NCBI RefSeq assembly: GCF_019880245.1
Contig: NZ_CP082286.1
Location: 1,568,521-1,632,520, forward strand
Direction of reading: 5' to 3'
Length of the DNA: 64,000 nucleotides
Source: Halobaculum roseum
GTDB taxonomy: Archaea; Halobacteriota; Halobacteria; Halobacteriales; Haloferacaceae
Part shown: positions 60,758 to 64,000 of the stretch, piece by piece
How the letters are laid out: the number at the start of each line of letters is the position of its first letter
Position numbering within the stretch: position 1 is the first letter of the stretch
Translations under genes and position numbers: made by a program
The notes under the pieces: model-generated
Databases searched by the model: none
Told to the model about the DNA's origin: nothing
Seen by the model: only the letters and a program-made list of their open reading frames with translations

Positions 60758-61759
60758 ATGAACGGAGAGTTCGGGTTCGTCGAACCCGACGAGGCGGACG
60801 CGCCGGGCGACGAGTGGGAGGACCTCGACCTGGCCGACATCGCCCAGACCGAGGCCGACAAGATCGCCCGCAGACAGGACGACGAGTTCGACGAGTTCCG
60901 CAAGCGCGTCAAGAACACCGAGCAGTTCAAAGTCGAGGCGTCGGTGTTCGACGACGCCACCCTCGCGGCGCTGTACAAGCTCACCCGCGACGGCCACATC
61001 GCCGCCTTCGGCGGTCCGATATCGACGGGCAAGGAGGCCAACGTGTACGAGGCGCTCGGCGCCGACGAGCGCGAGGTGGCCGCGAAGGTGTACCGGATCA
61101 ACACCTCGAACTTCCGGCAGATGCGCGACTACCTCGAGGGCGACCCCCGCTTCGAGGGGATCGGCTCCGACAAGAAGCAGGTCGTCGTCGCGTGGGTGCG
61201 CAAGGAGTTCTCGAACCTCTCGCGGGCCCGCAAGGCCGGCGTCCGCGTCCCCGAGCCGATCGCCGTCCAGCGCAACGTCCTCGTGATGGAGCTTGTCGGC
61301 CACGCCGACGACCGCGCGCGCCGCCTCGCGGAGGTCGACGTGGAGAACCCCGAGACCGCCTTCGAGGTCGTCCGCGAGTACATGCGCCGGCTCTACTCGG
61401 CGGGACTGATCCACGGCGACCTCTCGGAGTACAACCTCATCATCCACGACGGGGAGCTTGTCGTCATCGACCTGGGACAGGCGGTGACGGTCCACCACCC
61501 GAACGCCGAGGAGTTCCTCCGGCGCGACTGTCGCAACGTCGCCTCCTTCTTCTCCCGACAGGGGCTCGAAACCGACGCGGAGGACCTCCACGACTACGTC
61601 ACCACGCCGAAGCCGGAACCGTCGGCCGAGCCCGACCCCGACACCGACCCGAACCCGGCCGACCGCGCCGGCGACGACGATGACCGCGCCGGCGACCCCG
61701 GTGACAGCGACGACAGTGGCGTCGGCGACAGCAGCGGCGACGACGGCGGCGACGAATAG
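60758..61759 (+). CDS. rio1: RIO1-type serine protein kinase
   Basis: A 333-residue RIO kinase. The flexible P-loop is STGKEANVYEA (about residue 89), the catalytic loop HGDLSEYN (~219) and the metal-binding VIDLGQ (~239), replacing the usual DFG. An N-terminal winged-helix-like region (~40-85: LAALYKLTRDGHIAAFGGPI) precedes it. The last ~45 residues are an acidic Asp/Gly/Ser tail. RIO1 acts in late maturation of the small ribosomal subunit. The KH-domain protein downstream is a known functional partner type (Pno1/Dim2). Confidence 0.93.
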   Translation: MNGEFGFVEPDEADAPGDEWEDLDLADIAQTEADKIARRQDDEFDEFRKRVKNTEQFKVEASVFDDATLAALYKLTRDGHIAAFGGPISTGKEANVYEALGADEREVAAKVYRINTSNFRQMRDYLEGDPRFEGIGSDKKQVVVAWVRKEFSNLSRARKAGVRVPEPIAVQRNVLVMELVGHADDRARRLAEVDVENPETAFEVVREYMRRLYSAGLIHGDLSEYNLIIHDGELVVIDLGQAVTVHHPNAEEFLRRDCRNVASFFSRQGLETDAEDLHDYVTTPKPEPSAEPDPDTDPNPADRAGDDDDRAGDPGDSDDSGVGDSSGDDGGDE

Positions 61760-61815
61760 TCGGAACGCCCCGCCGCCGTGTGATCGGCGGTTCGCGCGTG
61801 GGACCCGCTGACGCG

Positions 61816-61833
61816 GCGGGTTCCCGAGGGAAC
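61816..61833. other. GC-rich hairpin between rio1 and the KH gene
   Basis: GGGTTCCC (61818-61825) and GGAACCC (61828-61834) can pair around a short GAG turn just upstream of the TATA-like CTTATCC of the KH gene. It might help separate the transcripts, but no T-rich tract follows, so its role is open. Confidence 0.4.
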
Positions 61834-61864
61834 CCTTATCCGCGTCCGGCCGAAATTCGGGTGT

Positions 61865-62428
61865 ATGCAGCACGTGAAGGTTCCGCAGGACCGCATCGGC
61901 GTGCTCATCGGCGAGGGCGGCGAGACGATGCGGGAGATCGAAGACCGCGCCGAGGTCCGACTCGACATCGACTCCGAGTCGGGCTCGGTCGCCATCGACA
62001 GCGTCGGCGACCCGGTCGCCGGGCTGGTCGCTCCCGACATCGTCCGCGCCATCGGCCGCGGGTTCACCCCCGAGTCCGCCCTCTCGCTGCTGGAGCACGA
62101 CCTGCGACGGTTCGAGTTGGTCGACCTCGCATCGGAGACCCGCAACAAGAACGACCTCCAGCGCCAGAAGGGCCGCCTCATCGGCGAGAACGGCCGAACG
62201 CGCGAGCTGATGGAGGACCTCTCGGGCGCCGAAGTCGTCATCAAGGGGACCACCCTCGGCGTCATCGGCCAGCCCGAGGAGGTCGAGGCCGTCCGCCGCG
62301 CGGCGGGGATGATCCTCGACGGCGCCCCCCACGGCGCCGTCTACTCGTTCCTCGAACGCAAGCACAACGAGATCCACGGCGCGCCCGACCTCTCGACCCC
62401 CTCGGGGAGCGCCGAGGAACCGCGGTAA
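61865..62428 (+). CDS. KH-domain RNA-binding protein, archaeal Pno1/Dim2 homologue
   Basis: A 187-residue protein with two KH-type modules: QHVKVPQDRIGVLIGEGGETMREIE (GxxG loop GEGG) and, around residue 100, KGRLIGENGRTRELMEDL (GENG) with GAEVVIKGTTLGVIG. The last ~30 residues are a disordered Pro/Ser tail. Eukaryotic Pno1/Dim2 works with Nob1 and RIO kinases in 18S rRNA 3'-end maturation, and archaeal homologues do likewise. Its position 105 bases after rio1 on the same strand matches this role. CTTATCC at about 61835 is a likely TATA box. Confidence 0.92.
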   Translation: MQHVKVPQDRIGVLIGEGGETMREIEDRAEVRLDIDSESGSVAIDSVGDPVAGLVAPDIVRAIGRGFTPESALSLLEHDLRRFELVDLASETRNKNDLQRQKGRLIGENGRTRELMEDLSGAEVVIKGTTLGVIGQPEEVEAVRRAAGMILDGAPHGAVYSFLERKHNEIHGAPDLSTPSGSAEEPR

Positions 62429-62501
62429 CGCGGTTCCCGATCCCGCCCGTCGCCGTCCGGTCCGTTCTCCCGGCGCTCCGTCGTACCGCCGTCCCGAGCC
62501 G

Positions 62502-63335
62502 CTATACCGCCTTGAGCCGCGGCGCCACGAACGCCTCGACGCGGCCGTCGCCCCCCGAGATGTCGTAGGCGACGCCGAGGGGCGCCTTTCGTCCGAGCGT
62601 GAGCCGCACGTCCGTCCCCGCCGGGATGGCTCGCTCGATGTCGATCAGGTACGACAGCGACAGCAGCGACCCCGCATCGCCCGGCGAGAACGCGACCGCC
62701 TCCTCTGCCGTGACCGTGAACTGCACGTCGTCGGTGTCGCCGTCGGCGGCGGCGACGAACGTCTCGGCGTCCGGGTCGACGCTGAGCGCGAGGTGGTCCG
62801 CGACCATCCCCGCGGCCGTTACGAACCGGCCGACCGTGTCGACCGGGACCGTCAGCGACGCGGTGTGTTCGAAGCCGAGGTCGTCCACGTCGGGCGGCCC
62901 GCGGACGCTGTCGGGGTCGAACAGCCCCATCGCGTACTCCAGGCCGTCGGCGACGACGTGGAGGCGGAACGACTCGGGGTCGAGCGCGAGCGTCACGGGG
63001 TCGTCGCCGGCGACCATCGAGAGGACCTCCTCGAGTCGGGTCACGTCGACGCCGACGACGGTGCCGTCGGCCTCGTAGGACGCCGCGGCCGCAGCGTCGA
63101 GTTCCGCGTCGACCGCCGCGACGGTCGCCGGGTCCATCGCGGCCGCGCGGATGCCGTCGCGGCCGAACGTCAGCCGACACTCGTCGACGAGCGCGCCGAC
63201 CGCCGAGAGCAGTGGCTTCAGGGTGTCCGCCCGCACGCGCACGGACACCGGTACCTCCCCGTCGATGTCGGGCGTCTGTCCCGACTCCGCGTCCGTCTCG
63301 TCTCCCTCGTCGGTCACGGCGCTCGCCTCGGGCAT
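62502..63335 (-). CDS. Divergent second PCNA-family protein
   Basis: A 277-residue homologue of PCNA. After an acidic N-terminal extension of ~28 residues, the two-fold PCNA structure is clear: VDECRLTFGRDGIRAAAMDPATVA, then SYEADGTVVGVDVTRLEEVL, the connector GLFDPDSVRGPPDVDDLGFE, and the C-terminal SLLSLSYLIDIERAIP followed by APLGVAYDISGGDGRVEAFVAPRLK. Canonical PCNA at 39413 matches each block, with many changes in the connector and C-terminal tail where PIP-box partners bind. It may form a specialised clamp or hetero-oligomer. The ATG at 63335 is preferred over 63362: codons between are atypical and an AATACTTA box lies ~30 bases upstream. Confidence 0.88.
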   Translation of the reverse strand: MPEASAVTDEGDETDAESGQTPDIDGEVPVSVRVRADTLKPLLSAVGALVDECRLTFGRDGIRAAAMDPATVAAVDAELDAAAAASYEADGTVVGVDVTRLEEVLSMVAGDDPVTLALDPESFRLHVVADGLEYAMGLFDPDSVRGPPDVDDLGFEHTASLTVPVDTVGRFVTAAGMVADHLALSVDPDAETFVAAADGDTDDVQFTVTAEEAVAFSPGDAGSLLSLSYLIDIERAIPAGTDVRLTLGRKAPLGVAYDISGGDGRVEAFVAPRLKAV

Positions 63336-63362
63336 GGCCGGATCCCGAACGTATCGGCTCAT

Positions 63363-63447
63363 AAGTATTTTTGCAAGCGATCAGGTAGATACCCTGTTTC
63401 CGAGTACAAACATATATGAATCTCGTTTTCATACCTCGTTTTGGATT
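63363..63447. promoter_or_regulatory. Divergent promoter region with palindrome TATGAA-N7-TTCATA
   Basis: This AT-rich gap separates the PCNA paralogue from the next gene. It has AATACTTA on the minus strand (63363-63370) and CATATATG on the plus strand (63411-63418) as TATA-like boxes. TATGAA (63415-63420) and TTCATA (63428-63433) form a palindrome overlapping the plus-strand box, and CTCGTTTT occurs twice (63422-63429, 63435-63442) next to the ATG at 63448. Such a layout fits coordinated, repressible expression of the two divergent genes. Confidence 0.6.
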
Positions 63448-64000
63448 ATGAGCGGCGAACGGGAGCGCGGCGTCTTGAGCCCGGCCGACCGGGCGTACCT
63501 GCGCGGGGAGACGGAGTTCGCGAGCGTGCAGTCCGAGCGCAACGCGCGGGCGCGCATCCGGGACAGGCTTCACGCCGGGCTCTACGACTTCGAACTGCTC
63601 GTCGAGGGGCTCTCGGAGACGGACCGGAAACTCGTGTTCGAGGACCGCCTCGACCGCGAAGGGACGGACGCCTTCGACGCGCTCGTCTCGGCGATGGCGT
63701 TCCTCTACCGCGGGGTCGAGGACACGGACCTGGAGTTCGAGACGGTGCTCGCGGAGGGGATCAACCTCGCGGAGGCGAGCGAGGAGCGCGCGGCGACCGT
63801 CGACCTCGACGTGACGTTCCGCGCGTTGAGCGTCGCCGAGGTGCGCCGGAAGATGCGGGCGGGCGAAACGCTGTCGCTGACGGAACTGGCCTTCGCCGAC
63901 GCGCGCGAAGAGATCGCTCCCGACGAGTTCGCGGAGTACGTCCGCGGCGACGATACGGACGACCGCAGCGTCGACGACGGCCGGATCCAGTCGCGGGTCA
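63448..64000 (+). CDS. Haloarchaeal conserved protein with LSPADRAYL-type N-terminal domain, cut by window end
   Basis: About 184 residues are visible before the edge. The beginning (GVLSPADRAYLRGETEFASVQSERNARARIRDRLHAGLYDFELLVEGL) is a conserved block I know from many haloarchaeal proteins, often encoded on plasmids, proviruses or near regulators; its function is unestablished. The rest is helical and acidic (VFEDRLDREGTDAF, VAEVRRKMRAGETLSLTELA). No membrane helix or known enzyme motif appears. It shares the 112-base intergenic region with the divergent PCNA homologue, suggesting a joint role, which is inference. Confidence 0.75.
   Translation, partial: MSGERERGVLSPADRAYLRGETEFASVQSERNARARIRDRLHAGLYDFELLVEGLSETDRKLVFEDRLDREGTDAFDALVSAMAFLYRGVEDTDLEFETVLAEGINLAEASEERAATVDLDVTFRALSVAEVRRKMRAGETLSLTELAFADAREEIAPDEFAEYVRGDDTDDRSVDDGRIQSRV

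Noticed and set aside
63336-63362. Start of the PCNA paralogue at 63362
   Set aside because: The nine extra codons use codons rare in this genome (GTT, CGA, GAT), and the AATACTTA box is spaced for the 63335 start. Not excluded completely.

Overview
This window is a piece of a haloarchaeal (class Halobacteria) chromosome. GC content is very high, codons end mostly in G or C, and the proteins are strongly acidic. Most genes are preceded by a TATA-like box about 26-30 bases before the start codon, the usual haloarchaeal pattern for leaderless mRNAs. Marker genes are archaeal: PCNA, Orc1/Cdc6, eS6, aIF1A, RIO1 kinase, archaeal TyrRS, archaeal RNase P RNA and the double-length TatC. I count 63 protein genes (two cut by the window edges) and one RNA gene, with no rRNA, tRNA, CRISPR array or insertion sequence. 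The genus cannot be fixed from this window.

Layout. 1-9.4 kb: SPFH protein, secreted acidic protein, membrane-anchored winged-helix protein, 2H phosphoesterase, cytochrome P450, formate/nitrite-type channel, ABC exporter. 9.5-16.6 kb: dihydrolipoamide dehydrogenase, cation/proton antiporter with TrkA domains, acyl-CoA synthetase, MBL hydrolase. 16.7-17.2 kb: RNase P RNA (minus strand). 17.4-26 kb: AMMECR1 protein, nicotinate phosphoribosyltransferase and nicotinamidase (NAD salvage) flanking two tandem zincin-like surface proteins, dihydroorotase, lipoate ligase-like protein. 26-32 kb: M23-like protein, eS6, DHH phosphoesterase, UspA, and intergenic hairpin and repeat clusters. 32-39 kb: hybrid sensor kinase, zinc-ribbon protein, MFS transporter, HAD hydrolase. 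39.4-43.8 kb: PCNA, an orphan adenine methylase, PAP2-like protein, RlmE-type rRNA methylase, and a ribbon-helix-helix/VUT-transporter operon.

44-48.3 kb: divergent tatCt and tatCo. 48.5-50.6 kb: an arsenic operon (arsR, arsM, a small membrane protein, arsN2-like) behind two TTAG-N6-CTAA operator sites. 50.7-58.2 kb: histidine phosphatase, LarE, helix-hairpin-helix MutS-like ATPase, HalX response regulator, Orc1/Cdc6, TyrRS. 58.3-64 kb: Hsp20, a ribosome biogenesis/translation group (aIF1A, RIO1, KH protein), a SatD plus membrane-protein pair with its own AT-rich operator region, and a second, divergent PCNA homologue opposite a haloarchaeal regulator-like gene cut by the window end.

The most unusual items are the PCNA paralogue and its divergent partner, the archaeal SatD pair, the unnamed membrane protein inside the ars operon, the tandem gluzincin-like surface proteins, and the dense intergenic hairpins and repeats at 28.0-28.3, 29.9-30.1, 31.4-31.6 and 52.8-52.9 kb.
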